This document shows positions 52,636 through 62,587 of a stretch of 64,000 bases of DNA, piece by piece; position 1 is the first letter of the stretch; each line of letters opens with the position of its first letter. The notes beneath the pieces are model-generated. The model did not search any database. It was not told where the DNA came from and worked only from the letters and a program-made list of their open reading frames with translations. Source of the stretch: JAJDZL01 sp965221175 (lineage in GTDB: Bacteria; Pseudomonadota; Gammaproteobacteria; Arenicellales; JAJDZL01); assembly GCA_965221175.1 (NCBI GenBank), contig OZ244867.1:3162001-3226000 (forward strand). The letters run 5' to 3'. The position numbers and the translations under genes are program-made.

Positions 52636-53997
52636 ATGCAATCAATACTTCAAAAGGCAGAAAGTTCCAGCAAAGCTGGAAACGCAATCGTCTTCGGACT
52701 TGGAAAGAGTGCTGTCGCCTGCGCCACTTTTCTCATAAATGAGGGCTGGGACGTAGCAGTCGCGGATGTAAATTCGCGCCCGCAGCTCGAGAGTCGGTTC
52801 AAATCAGCACTGCCGGGAATTCCGGTGTATGCACCAGTCTATCCACAGCTGTTCCTCAATGTTGACCTCGTTGTCATGAGTTGTACCGCAGCAAACTCGA
52901 ATGCCGCCATTTTGCAGTTAGCCAAGGAACACGGTGCTGAGGTTGTGAGCAGTTTGGATTTGTTTTTCGAGCGAAGCACCAAACCCGTCATTGCAGTTGC
53001 CGGAACCAATGGCAAGAGCACTGTAACCACACTTGTGGACGCGATTATTTGCAGTCATGGAGATAGTGTTCGAATTGGAGGCTATCGAGGATTGCCATTT
53101 CTTGAACTGCTGAACAAACAGCAGCCGAACGTATATTTACTGGAATTGTCCGCAATGCACCTGGAGCAGGTGAATTCTGTAAGACCGGATGTTGCGACAA
53201 TTTTGAACATTTCGCCCGACCACAAGGAGCGTTATTCCAGCCTGAATGATTGTGTTGACTACATGGCCAAAGTATTGCAGGATGCCAAAATTCCGGTGAT
53301 TAATCGTGATGATTCAATCGTTTCGCAACTTCCGACATCAGGAGCTGGAATTTCATTTGGCTTGAATCAGCCACCGCGCGATTGCGACTATGGCGTCGTT
53401 GAAGATTCCTCTGGCCGATGGATAGTGCGCGGTGACGAAAAGCTGATCAATCTGTCGCAGTGCTTCCTTAAGGGATGGCACAACGAACTGAATCTGCTTG
53501 CCGCCTGTGCCATTGCAGGCGCGGTTGGGTATCCAGTCGATCAGAAAAAGAATGTTGTGACGAAATTTGAAGGTCTTCGATTCAGTTGCAACGATGAAGG
53601 CGAGTGGAATGGCGTTCGCTGGGTCAACGATGCGAGATCAAAGAATGTAGGCGCGGCAATTGCAGCCATTCAATCCAACTCCAGGCCAGTCGTTTTGATC
53701 GCCGGAGGATTGAGCAAGGGAGCGGATTTCTCGCAAATTCCAAAATCGGTGAACGGCAAGTTGCGCGGATGCGTATTTTTCGGTCGTGACGGCAAAGAAA
53801 TTGGCAAGTCGCTCAAAGGAATTGCTAAGCGCAAGCAGGCTGAAGATCTCTATGAGGCGATCAAGGTTGCTGAAAGCATGACGAAAGAGGGCGACTGTGT
53901 GATTTTTTCGCCTGGCTGCGAAAGCAATGACATGTTTACCGATTGTGTACACCGAGGAGAAACATTCAGCAAAGCGCTGCAAATGCATTTTTCATGA
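52636..53997 (+). CDS. murD: UDP-MurNAc-L-Ala:D-Glu ligase
   Basis: Adds D-glutamate to UDP-MurNAc-L-Ala. 453 aa. N-terminal Rossmann FGLGKSAVACA, P-loop VAGTNGKSTVTTLV, WVNDARSKNVGAAIAAI and the final FSPGCESNDMFTDCVHRGETF. AGAAGGAGG precedes the ATG. Overlaps ftsW by ATGA. Confidence 0.95.
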   Translation: MQSILQKAESSSKAGNAIVFGLGKSAVACATFLINEGWDVAVADVNSRPQLESRFKSALPGIPVYAPVYPQLFLNVDLVVMSCTAANSNAAILQLAKEHGAEVVSSLDLFFERSTKPVIAVAGTNGKSTVTTLVDAIICSHGDSVRIGGYRGLPFLELLNKQQPNVYLLELSAMHLEQVNSVRPDVATILNISPDHKERYSSLNDCVDYMAKVLQDAKIPVINRDDSIVSQLPTSGAGISFGLNQPPRDCDYGVVEDSSGRWIVRGDEKLINLSQCFLKGWHNELNLLAACAIAGAVGYPVDQKKNVVTKFEGLRFSCNDEGEWNGVRWVNDARSKNVGAAIAAIQSNSRPVVLIAGGLSKGADFSQIPKSVNGKLRGCVFFGRDGKEIGKSLKGIAKRKQAEDLYEAIKVAESMTKEGDCVIFSPGCESNDMFTDCVHRGETFSKALQMHFS

Positions 53998-55148
53998 TAC
54001 TGGTTCGACATCAAAATAATATCCGGAGCGTTGACGGTGGCGGTCCAAACTTTGATCCGCTGTTGCTGATCACGTTCCTGCTGCTGATCGTATTTGGAAT
54101 GATTGCAGTTTACTCTGCAACGATCGCGCATGCTTTCAGTGCCAACGACCCGTTCGTCTACTTGCGCCGCAGCGGCGTGCATATTCTCTTTGCATTAACC
54201 GCCATGTTGATATTTTCGAGAATTCCGGTTCGGCTATGGCAGCATTTAGCACCGATATCACTGATTACCGGCATTGCGCTGCTCACTCTCGTTTTAATCC
54301 CGTCCATAGGAGTCAATGTAAACGGCAGTGCGCGCTGGGTAGAAGTCGCGGGTTTGAAATTTCAGCCGTCTGAGTTTGCGGAACTGGCTTTTCTGATATT
54401 TGCCGCAGACTACCTGGTGACTCGTCGCGGGTACATGCAAGAGCTTATCAGAGATATTGTGCCGATTCTTGCGATTTTTATAGTATTCGCCGCCTTGCTT
54501 TTGGCAGAGCCAGATTTCGGCAGTGCTGTGGTTCTCGGTTCGGTTCTCATCCTGATGCTTTTTCTCAACGGCATGCGTTGGCGGCACACCATAACCATTA
54601 CGGGTGCTGCGCTATTGGGTATGGCCTGCCTGATACTGGCGAAAGCCTATCGTTTAGAACGCTTGACGTCGTTTATTGACCCATTTGACGATCCGTTCAA
54701 TACCGACTTTCAACTGGTGCAATCGTTGATTGCGTTTGGACGCGGAGAATGGTTTGGCGTGGGCATCGGAAACAGTGTGCAAAAACTTGACTACCTGCCG
54801 CTTGCCGGGTCAGATTTTCTACTGGCAATCATTGCGGAAGAAATGGGCTTCTTGGGAATCTGCACGGTGATCGTGCTGTTTGTGGTACTGATCTGGCGAA
54901 TCTTTCATGTCTCGTGGTCAGCTGGAGCGGCAGGTGACACATTCGGAATGCTGCTTGCTCAGGCAATCGGCGCTCTGATCGCAGTGTCTGCACTGGTCAA
55001 CATGGGTGTGAATATGGGGCTGCTACCGACAAAGGGTTTGACACTGCCGTTCATGAGCGAAGGCGGAACGAGTCTGATAGCCTATTCAGCCGCGCTCGGA
55101 ATTATTTTTTCCATTGAACGCAGTTCGCGTCAGGAATCTGAACAATGA
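53994..55148 (+). CDS. ftsW: septal peptidoglycan glycosyltransferase FtsW
   Basis: SEDS-family polymerase of lipid II that works with FtsI. 384 aa, about ten TM segments. Conserved GSARWVEVAGLKFQPSEFAEL, LLLAEPDFGSAVVL, and FIAIIAEE-like LLAIIAEEMGFLG followed by LPFMSEGGTSLIAYS. ATG 53994 overlaps the murD stop; the frame extends upstream within murD. Confidence 0.95.
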   Translation: MILVRHQNNIRSVDGGGPNFDPLLLITFLLLIVFGMIAVYSATIAHAFSANDPFVYLRRSGVHILFALTAMLIFSRIPVRLWQHLAPISLITGIALLTLVLIPSIGVNVNGSARWVEVAGLKFQPSEFAELAFLIFAADYLVTRRGYMQELIRDIVPILAIFIVFAALLLAEPDFGSAVVLGSVLILMLFLNGMRWRHTITITGAALLGMACLILAKAYRLERLTSFIDPFDDPFNTDFQLVQSLIAFGRGEWFGVGIGNSVQKLDYLPLAGSDFLLAIIAEEMGFLGICTVIVLFVVLIWRIFHVSWSAGAAGDTFGMLLAQAIGALIAVSALVNMGVNMGLLPTKGLTLPFMSEGGTSLIAYSAALGIIFSIERSSRQESEQ

Positions 55149-56221
55149 ATACGGTCATAATCATGGCGGGTGGAACAGGCGGGCATGTATACCCGGCGTT
55201 GGCAGTTGGTACCGCGCTTCGAGAACGTGGTGTCAATGTGTTCTGGATGGGTGTTCGCAACGGACTGGAACAAAAGCTGGCTGGAAACGCAGGTTTTGTG
55301 TTTGATTCGGTACGTACTCGAGGACTGTGGGGCAAGGGAATGGTGCGATGGCTGACATCGCCTCTGTGGCTGACTGCTTCGATTCTACAGTGTATCGGAA
55401 TCATTCTTCGCCGTCGTCCGGATGCGCTTCTGGGAATGGGTGGCTACGTCTGCGGGCCAGGCGGACTGGCGAGTTGGATTCTGCGCCGTCCTCTGGTGAT
55501 TCACGAATCGAATGTTGTTCCTGGACTAACCAATCGCGTGCTTGCATTTCTGGCATCCCGCATTCTGATTGGATTCTCGAATACACAGCTTGCTGGAAAG
55601 CCCGTCTTTACAGGCACTCCAGTGCGTGCTGAGATCATCCAAGCCGGCACAGTACGCAGAGATTCAATCGACACAGAAGAGCGGAATTTGCGGCTGCTGG
55701 TGATCGGCGGAAGTCAGGGTGCGCAGACTTTGAACGATACACTGCCATTGGCGCTTGGTTCATTGCCGGAGAATTTACAGCCACAGGTGATGCACCAGAC
55801 CGGCCAAGGACGAAAAGAAGTCGTTTCGGATTCATACGTAAATCAGGGAATTGAGGCACAGGTTCTTGACTACATCGACGACATGGCGAGTGCCTATTTA
55901 TGGGCCGATATTGTCGTTGCTAGAGCGGGTGCCATGACGCTTGCAGAGATATCAGCGACAGGACTGGCGGCGATTCTGGTGCCTTATCCTCATGCGGCCA
56001 GAGATCATCAACGTGCGAATGCCGAAGCCCTTGCAGTACAGGACAGTGCCATCGTATGCAAGCAGAACGAACAATTGACGGAAAGCTTGGGACAGGAATT
56101 GAAAAAGCTAATCAGCGACAGGAACCGGATTCGAGAGTTGTCGAATCGCATCCGAAACTTTGCTCGAACGGATGCAACTGAATGTGTCGTCAAGAACTGC
56201 ATGGAAGTCATGCAATCATGA
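55145..56221 (+). CDS. murG: lipid II synthase (GlcNAc transferase)
   Basis: GT28-family glycosyltransferase on the inner face of the membrane, 358 aa. IMAGGTGGHVYPALAVG is the N-terminal glycine loop, HESNVVPGLTNRVLA and VIGGSQGAQTLND follow, and RAGAMTLAEISATGLAAILVPYPHA is the UDP-GlcNAc site. It overlaps ftsW by ATGA. In most relatives murC comes next; here murB does. Confidence 0.96.
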   Translation: MNTVIIMAGGTGGHVYPALAVGTALRERGVNVFWMGVRNGLEQKLAGNAGFVFDSVRTRGLWGKGMVRWLTSPLWLTASILQCIGIILRRRPDALLGMGGYVCGPGGLASWILRRPLVIHESNVVPGLTNRVLAFLASRILIGFSNTQLAGKPVFTGTPVRAEIIQAGTVRRDSIDTEERNLRLLVIGGSQGAQTLNDTLPLALGSLPENLQPQVMHQTGQGRKEVVSDSYVNQGIEAQVLDYIDDMASAYLWADIVVARAGAMTLAEISATGLAAILVPYPHAARDHQRANAEALAVQDSAIVCKQNEQLTESLGQELKKLISDRNRIRELSNRIRNFARTDATECVVKNCMEVMQS

Positions 56222-56230
56222 CCACATGAA

Positions 56231-57142
56231 ATGAACCAGAACATACTATCGGAATTATCGATGCAAGGACTGAAAGGCGATCTTCGGCGGGACGAACCGA
56301 TGAGTCGGCACACAAGCTGGCGTGCCGGCGGCCGGGCAAACTGGTTCTACACACCGAAAGGCAAAGATGACCTCGGTGAGTTTCTCAAGCGCATCCCGAG
56401 TGAAACGCAGATAGCGTGGTGCGGACTCGGCAGCAATACGCTGGTGAGGGATGGTGGTTTTCCGGGAGTAGTCGTTTCGACACTGAAAGGTTTGAATGAA
56501 ATTCACAGAACTGATAATCACGGAATCTATGCCCAAGCCGGGGTGCCGAGTGCCAAGCTCGCTAAGTTTTCCGTCAAGAATTCATTGTGTGGGGCCGAGT
56601 TCATGATAGGAATTCCTGGAACAGTCGGCGGCGCACTGGCAATGAACGCAGGATGTTTTGGCTCGGAAACATGGCAGATCGTACGTAGTGCCGACACCAT
56701 CACAAGCGATGGCGAGCAAAAAAGAACAGCTGCTTCACAGTTTCGTTGGGATTACCGGTTCGCGGAGCTCGCTTCCGGAGAATGGTTCACCGGAGCTGAG
56801 TTTAGTTTGACTCCATGTCGAGCTGAAGGGGGTCGAGAAAGGATCAAGAGTTTGTTGAGGAAGCGATCCGAATCGCAACCCGTTCAAACTGCAAATGCCG
56901 GTTCTGTTTTCCGAAATCCGCCCGGTGATTATGCGGCACGACTGTTGGAAAATGCAGGTCTAAAGGGTTTTTCGGTCGGGACTGCCCGATTTTCTCCGGT
57001 GCACTCGAATTTCATTGAAAACCAAGGAAATGCAACAGCACAGGACATCGAAAATCTAATCAGCCATGCAGTCGACAAGGTGGAGGCAGTGCATGGCATT
57101 GAGTTGGAATTAGAAGTAAGAATCATTGGCAATAGGGTGTGA
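56231..57142 (+). CDS. murB: UDP-N-acetylenolpyruvoylglucosamine reductase
   Basis: FAD-dependent, NADPH-using reductase making UDP-MurNAc. 303 aa, a shorter form than E. coli MurB. FAD-binding CGLGSNTLVRDGGFPG and AEFMIGIPGTVGGALAMNAG, the catalytic Ser region NAGSVFRNPPGDYAARL, and a final glutamate in IELELEVRIIG. It follows murG after 9 bases. Confidence 0.94.
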   Translation: MNQNILSELSMQGLKGDLRRDEPMSRHTSWRAGGRANWFYTPKGKDDLGEFLKRIPSETQIAWCGLGSNTLVRDGGFPGVVVSTLKGLNEIHRTDNHGIYAQAGVPSAKLAKFSVKNSLCGAEFMIGIPGTVGGALAMNAGCFGSETWQIVRSADTITSDGEQKRTAASQFRWDYRFAELASGEWFTGAEFSLTPCRAEGGRERIKSLLRKRSESQPVQTANAGSVFRNPPGDYAARLLENAGLKGFSVGTARFSPVHSNFIENQGNATAQDIENLISHAVDKVEAVHGIELELEVRIIGNRV

Positions 57143-57145
57143 ACA

Positions 57146-58012
57146 ATGAATAGAACTAGAAATACACAAGACGGTCACTATGGAGGGTGGCATACCCGTG
57201 AGAATTTCAAATCCTCATTTGTAGGGAAAGGTGCCATTCGGGTCGCGATACTAGCGGTCGTATTATGTGCTTTAGCAAGTTTCGGACTCGGTGTGGATTA
57301 CATTTTTCAGCCGCAGCGATTTCCGATGAAGCACATCAGTATTAATGGTGATCTTCACAATACGGAGCCGAGTCAGATTCGCCAGGCAATCGCTCAGGTT
57401 GTTGCGTCCAGCAACATTCTGCGGATTGACATCGCAAAAGCGGTCGCTGCCGCACAAGCTCTGCCGTGGGTGGAAGATGCGACCATAAAACGTCGCTGGC
57501 CGGACACTTTGGTAGTGTTTGTCAATGAGCGCGTGATACGTGCTCGTTGGAATGACGATCAGTGGCTCGATCATCAAGGCATCGCGGTGACACTGCCGAA
57601 TTTTCAGGATTCCAGCCTGCCGCTATTACGCGGTCCGGTGGGATTCGAACAGGAAGTACTTGCTAAATTTCAGATATGGCAGACGCTTGCTCAGCCGCGG
57701 GGACTTGAAATTGCCGAGTTAGTCAAGTCCGGGCGAGACAGTTGGGAAGTTTATGTCCATCCAGTGTCTGGGGTTGGGTCTAGCGGGGAACAAGAGGTGC
57801 AGTCGACGGCGCCAAACAGCATCCGCGTAATTCTAGGCAGTAGCAAGCCACAGGCTCGTTTCGAACGGTTTGCAAAGCTCTATTCAGACGTGTTTGAACC
57901 TGCGGGCAAATGGCTTACGGCAGTGGATATGCGATATCCAGACGGTGTGTCCGTTCAATGGTTAGACGGCGAACCACGAATTGCCGGAGATGCAAAGATA
58001 AAGAAATCATAG
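57146..58012 (+). CDS. ftsQ: cell division protein FtsQ
   Basis: Bitopic divisome protein, 288 aa. A short cytoplasmic tail, a TM segment (VAILAVVLCALASFGLGV), then a POTRA domain (FPMKHISINGDLHNTEPSQI, and VEDATIKRRWPDTLVVFVNER) and the beta domain. Starts 3 bases after murB. Confidence 0.93.
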   Translation: MNRTRNTQDGHYGGWHTRENFKSSFVGKGAIRVAILAVVLCALASFGLGVDYIFQPQRFPMKHISINGDLHNTEPSQIRQAIAQVVASSNILRIDIAKAVAAAQALPWVEDATIKRRWPDTLVVFVNERVIRARWNDDQWLDHQGIAVTLPNFQDSSLPLLRGPVGFEQEVLAKFQIWQTLAQPRGLEIAELVKSGRDSWEVYVHPVSGVGSSGEQEVQSTAPNSIRVILGSSKPQARFERFAKLYSDVFEPAGKWLTAVDMRYPDGVSVQWLDGEPRIAGDAKIKKS

Positions 58013-58028
58013 AAGGAGCAATTGACGA

Positions 58029-59348
58029 ATGGCAACGAACAAAAGTAATGAGAATCAGCTTGTAGTTGGCTTGGACGTTGGAACTTCCAAGGTCTCTGTA
58101 ATTGTGAGCGAGGTATCACCCTCAGGGGATATTGAAATCATCGGAGTTGCAGAGAAACCGACGCAGGGAATGCAAAGGGGAATGGTGTCGAACATCGATT
58201 TGATGGTCAAATCCATTGAACAAGCTGTAAAAGAAGCGGAAATGATGGCGGCTTGCCAGATTATTGGCGTATTTACCGGAATTACCGGTGCTCACATCCG
58301 CAGTTACAACTCGACCGGTGTGGTGGCGATTCGAGGCAACGAGGTTACTCACGATGATGTCAATCGCGTGATCGAAGCGGCGCGGGCAGTGAGAATTTCC
58401 AGTGACGAGAAAATTCTGCATGTTCTCCCTCAGGACTTCACCATTGACGATCAGGACGGAATTCGCGACCCAGTTGGACTGTGCGGTGTACGGCTTGAAG
58501 CCAAAGTCCATGTTGTCACCGGCAATGTAAGTGCAGTGCAGAATATCCTCAAATGCATCAAGCTGTGCGACCTGGAGGTGGAAGAAGTAATTCTGGATCA
58601 CATTTCCTCAGGTCATGCCGTATTGACGGAGGATGAAAAGGAATTGGGTGTGGGTTTGCTTGACATTGGTGACGGCACCATGGACCTTGCAGTATTTCAC
58701 GAAGGTGCAATTCAACATTCGACTGCGTTTGCTATGGCAGGATCGCAGGTGACAAAAGACATTGCCGTCATTTTGCACACCCCGACGGTTGCAGCGAAGA
58801 AAATCAAGCATAGATTCGGTTCCGCGAATTCGCAGTCGGTCAGTGACGAACAGATGATTGAGCTTCCTGGCATTGGTGACCAGAAAGTACGGAATATTAA
58901 GCAGAAGTATCTTGCTGAGGTCATTGAGGCCCGTATGGAAGAAATGTTTCATTTGGTACGCAACAATCTAGTTCAGACCAACTATGAGAACATGATTCGT
59001 TCTGGACTGGTTCTGACCGGCGGGAGTTCCAAGATGGTTGATGTGGTAACGCTGGCAGAGCGAATTTTCAATATGCCAATTCGTCTAGGCATACCTCGCT
59101 ATACGGGCACACTCAGTGAAGTTGTCAGGCATCCTAAGTTTGCTGCCGGAGTGGGGCTTTGCGAATTTGGATTCGCTAATCGAGAAAACTTGCTAACGAG
59201 AGCATACGAAGAGCCGGCGCAGAAGTTTGCAATCACTTCAAGGATTTTGAAGAGTATGCGAAATCTGTATAGGCGACCGGATAAGGAAGTGTATGCAGCA
59301 CAGGTGCCTGCTGGTGGACCCAAGGAATGGTTCCAAGGTGAATATTAA
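58029..59348 (+). CDS. ftsA: cell division protein FtsA
   Basis: Actin-like membrane tether of FtsZ, 439 aa. ATPase motifs: VVGLDVGTSKVSVIV, LLDIGDGTMDLAVF and GLVLTGGSSKMVDVV. Near the C-terminus a basic amphipathic stretch (ILKSMRNLYRRPD) is probably the membrane helix, but unusually it is followed by about 25 more residues. AGAAGGAG precedes the ATG. Confidence 0.95.
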   Translation: MATNKSNENQLVVGLDVGTSKVSVIVSEVSPSGDIEIIGVAEKPTQGMQRGMVSNIDLMVKSIEQAVKEAEMMAACQIIGVFTGITGAHIRSYNSTGVVAIRGNEVTHDDVNRVIEAARAVRISSDEKILHVLPQDFTIDDQDGIRDPVGLCGVRLEAKVHVVTGNVSAVQNILKCIKLCDLEVEEVILDHISSGHAVLTEDEKELGVGLLDIGDGTMDLAVFHEGAIQHSTAFAMAGSQVTKDIAVILHTPTVAAKKIKHRFGSANSQSVSDEQMIELPGIGDQKVRNIKQKYLAEVIEARMEEMFHLVRNNLVQTNYENMIRSGLVLTGGSSKMVDVVTLAERIFNMPIRLGIPRYTGTLSEVVRHPKFAAGVGLCEFGFANRENLLTRAYEEPAQKFAITSRILKSMRNLYRRPDKEVYAAQVPAGGPKEWFQGEY

Positions 59349-59399
59349 ACTTAACAATTCAAATTTATTGACACAAGATGACTATGGAGGTCGTTAACC

Positions 59400-60608
59400 G
59401 TGAGTACAAGACAATTTAACAACCGATTTGTTCTGCAGGCTGAAGACACATGCAGTCAGCGGGCAATTATAAAGGTGATCGGTGTAGGCGGCGGAGGCAG
59501 CAACGCAGTCGATCACATGGTAAACGAGCAGATCGAAGGCGTGGAATTCTTCGTTGCGAACACCGATGCGCAGGCTTTGGCGCGCGCCAGGGTGTTGCAG
59601 AAGGTTCAGCTCGGTACTGAGTTGACAAAGGGGCTGGGTGCTGGATCAAACCCGCAACTTGGCCGCGAAGCGGCGATTGAGGACAAGCAGAAACTGGTGG
59701 ATTACCTGGGTGATGCAGATATGATTTTCATCACTGCTGGAATGGGCGGCGGAACCGGAACGGGAGCGGCGCCAGAGATTTCCAAATCACTCAAGGAAGC
59801 CAATCCCGAAATTTTGGTGGTTGCGGTCGTTACGACACCATTTGAATTCGAGGGCAAGAAAAGAATGGTTGTCGCCAATGAAGGACTCAAGGAACTGAAG
59901 TCAGCGGTTGATTCCCTGATTACGATTCCAAATGAAAAGATTCTGGATGACATTAACCTGACTTTGAAAGATGCTTACGGGAAAGTGAATGATGTTCTAC
60001 TGAACGCAGTACAGGGGATTGCAGATCTGGTCGTACGTCCTGGATATATCAATGTCGATTTTGCTGATGTCAGAACCGTCATGTCTGAAGCAGGATCTGC
60101 AATGATGGGTTCCGGCCAGGCGAGCGGTGACAATCAGGCGACGATTGCAACCCGTGCTGCAATTGAGAACCCACTACTTGCGGATGTTGACGTTTCCAAC
60201 GCCAAAGGAATCTTGATCAACATCACTGGAACTTCAGTAATGACTCCGCAGGAATTGAAGGACATCGCTCATATCGTTGAGGAAGTTGCATCTGAAGACG
60301 CAACCATCATCATGGGTCAAGTTTATGACGATGACCTTGAAGATGAAATTCGTGTAACGATTGTCGCAACCGGGTTGAGAGATCCATTCGAGGATCAACA
60401 GGAGCAGCATCAGAATTTCCCAACAAACGACCAAGCAGCAGTCGGGCGGGAAAGCATTTATATTGAAGCGGACATGGGGAAGGAGACTGCTGTAGAGGAG
60501 GATACTTTGCCCGCAGTTCTACGCAATCGTTCTGGAGTGATTCAGCCTACACACGAGAAAGGTAATGGTTTGGCCGGTCGGCCGAAAATATTCGATTACT
60601 GGAGCTGA
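59400..60608 (+). CDS. ftsZ: cell division GTPase FtsZ
   Basis: Tubulin-like Z-ring protein, 402 aa. GVGGGGSNAVDHM, the tubulin signature GMGGGTGTGAAPEI, and the T7 loop NVDFADVRTVM. The conserved C-terminal peptide appears as EEDTLPAVLRNRSG, a variant of the usual DIPAFLRRQ, but about 25 further residues follow it and the protein ends RPKIFDYWS. GTG start with GGAGGT upstream. Confidence 0.96.
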   Translation: MSTRQFNNRFVLQAEDTCSQRAIIKVIGVGGGGSNAVDHMVNEQIEGVEFFVANTDAQALARARVLQKVQLGTELTKGLGAGSNPQLGREAAIEDKQKLVDYLGDADMIFITAGMGGGTGTGAAPEISKSLKEANPEILVVAVVTTPFEFEGKKRMVVANEGLKELKSAVDSLITIPNEKILDDINLTLKDAYGKVNDVLLNAVQGIADLVVRPGYINVDFADVRTVMSEAGSAMMGSGQASGDNQATIATRAAIENPLLADVDVSNAKGILINITGTSVMTPQELKDIAHIVEEVASEDATIIMGQVYDDDLEDEIRVTIVATGLRDPFEDQQEQHQNFPTNDQAAVGRESIYIEADMGKETAVEEDTLPAVLRNRSGVIQPTHEKGNGLAGRPKIFDYWS

Positions 60609-61672
60609 GACTATGCATATTGATGGTACAAAAAAATTGGATCGAACATTCAAATTTGCAGACTTTTAGAAAGCAGTTTATCTCTCGTGAAATAACACGG
60701 TTGACTGTGCAGAAAATCTCATCGGGTTATTGCCAAAAGTAGGGCGGTGTTCGAGCGCACGTTCGGAAGCCGCACGGTACCAACCCTATGCCGGTCTGAA
60801 TCTGCCATTGCAGCGGGTGGTCATTGCACACCACAGCTGTCCGGCCGTTAGCGTTGCGTTGGCTGGAATACTCCGACAGTAACTATTCCAGTTTGGCTGC
60901 AACTGCCAACTGCATAGGCGGTCAGCATTTAGGCTCCATCCTGAAACAGTTCAGTCGGTGCGTACAGAAATCCTTCTCGACTTTCAATTGAAATTACGTT
61001 TTTCTGATGTTCCATATTGGTGTACCACCTGGCTATTTGTGAAGTTAAAATTTGCAAATTAACTAGAAACGCCATGTTTATTTCAATTTCTGTCAAACCA
61101 GGTCTGCTGCGGTTGGGAAATATTGCGGTCGAGTGATCAGGAACTTCTTTCAAGCTCACCCTTACTTCGTTCAGGTTACTCGGAAACATCCGCTCCAGAC
61201 TAAACTCTTGAGACAGAAGCCACCTACACGGTACATTACTTTTAGCAAAAATTGATTTTCATCAGAATAGGTTAATCGAATAAACTATTTTGGATATATC
61301 ATTTGTGCACAATTGTGAAGGAATGCAGAAAATTGCACAACGTATGTTCAATGACGGCAGGTGTTATTTGCTGCAGCATAAAAGATTTTCTTCTTTGTTT
61401 GATGAGCAACCTTAACTATTTATCATGGAAATGTTGTAACTGAGGAAGCGGTGCAGATTAGGCGGTTTTTAAAATTTGGTATATAAGAAGTACGGAAATT
61501 GTATATTTTCAATATAATTTAATGCGTTATCATAGAATTATGCGGCTTTCTATTTCAGTGGAATTTCTTAGTCCAACAACAATAAACAACTTCAAGTAGA
61601 ACTTGAGACAAAATTTTGTCTCTTACAGATCTTTACTGATTTGCGAAATAACATAAAACAAAAGGCAGACGA
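60609..61672. other. long ftsZ-lpxC intergenic region
   Basis: About 1.06 kb, unusual inside an otherwise packed cluster. The first part (about 60720-60900) is rather GC-rich and the second half very AT-rich (near 61230-61660), where an AATATAAT -10-like box (61509-61517) may serve lpxC. An 86-codon minus-strand frame at 60929-61189 is possible but unsupported. No RNA gene or repeat recognised. Confidence 0.4.
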
Positions 61673-62587
61673 ATGATCAAGCAAAGAACGCTCACAAATG
61701 TCATCACAGGCACAGGTGTAGGTTTACATACAGGTGTTAAGATTTGTCTTACATTGGTTCCGGCACCCGCAAATACTGGAATTGTGTTTCGACGAGTGGA
61801 TCTTGATCCAGTTGTAGAGATTCCAGCGCGAGTTGAAAACGTTTCAAACACCAGGCTCTCAACTACATTGGAGTGTGATGGAGCAAAAGTTTCCACTGTG
61901 GAGCATTTGATGTCGGCTTTCGCTGGATTGGGCGTCGACAACGTATTCGTAGATGTAACCGCAGGTGAGGTTCCGATTATGGATGGCAGTGCCCATCCAT
62001 TTGTATTTTTAATGGAGTCGGCAGGTATTGAATCCCAAAATGCTTCCAAAAAGTTCATTCGAGTGAAGAAGACAGTTCAGGTGAAAGAGGGAGACATGTG
62101 GGCGAAACTTGAACCGTATCACGGGTTCAAGATTTCATTTGTAATCGATTTTGATCATCCGGTTCTGAAGAACTCCAACCAGAAAGTTGAAATTGATTTT
62201 GCTTCAACCTCCTATAAAAACAATATTTCCCGAGCCCGTACATTCGGTTTCATGTCCGATTTGGAAGGTTTACAGGAAGTTGGATTGGCGCAGGGTGCGA
62301 GTTTCAGCAATGCAATTGTCATGAACCAGTATCACGTGCTCAATGAAGATCAGTTGCGCTACAAAGACGAGTGCGTGCGACACAAGATTCTGGACGCTAT
62401 CGGAGATATCTACTTGTTGAACCATCCTTTAATCGGTTCCTTTTCTGCTCACAAGTCAGGCCATTACCTCAATAATCGCCTGTTGGTCGCGTTGCGGGAA
62501 GATGAAACTGCTTGGGAACTAGTCGAATATGACAATTACGGCGATATTCCCGATACGATTATTCGTCCGGTCGCCGTTCCGGCATAA
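61673..62587 (+). CDS. lpxC: UDP-3-O-acyl-N-acetylglucosamine deacetylase
   Basis: Zinc deacetylase, first committed step of lipid A synthesis; shows the cell has lipopolysaccharide. 304 aa, normal length. Zinc ligands in STVEHLMSAFAGLGVDN and the later VRHKILDAIGDIYLL; SAHKSGHYLNNRLL holds the catalytic histidine. GEVPIMDGSAHPF is also conserved. Confidence 0.97.
   Translation: MIKQRTLTNVITGTGVGLHTGVKICLTLVPAPANTGIVFRRVDLDPVVEIPARVENVSNTRLSTTLECDGAKVSTVEHLMSAFAGLGVDNVFVDVTAGEVPIMDGSAHPFVFLMESAGIESQNASKKFIRVKKTVQVKEGDMWAKLEPYHGFKISFVIDFDHPVLKNSNQKVEIDFASTSYKNNISRARTFGFMSDLEGLQEVGLAQGASFSNAIVMNQYHVLNEDQLRYKDECVRHKILDAIGDIYLLNHPLIGSFSAHKSGHYLNNRLLVALREDETAWELVEYDNYGDIPDTIIRPVAVPA

Noticed and set aside
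60929..61189. 86-codon minus-strand frame in the ftsZ-lpxC gap
   Set aside because: No ribosome site, no family resemblance and biased composition; not enough to call a gene.
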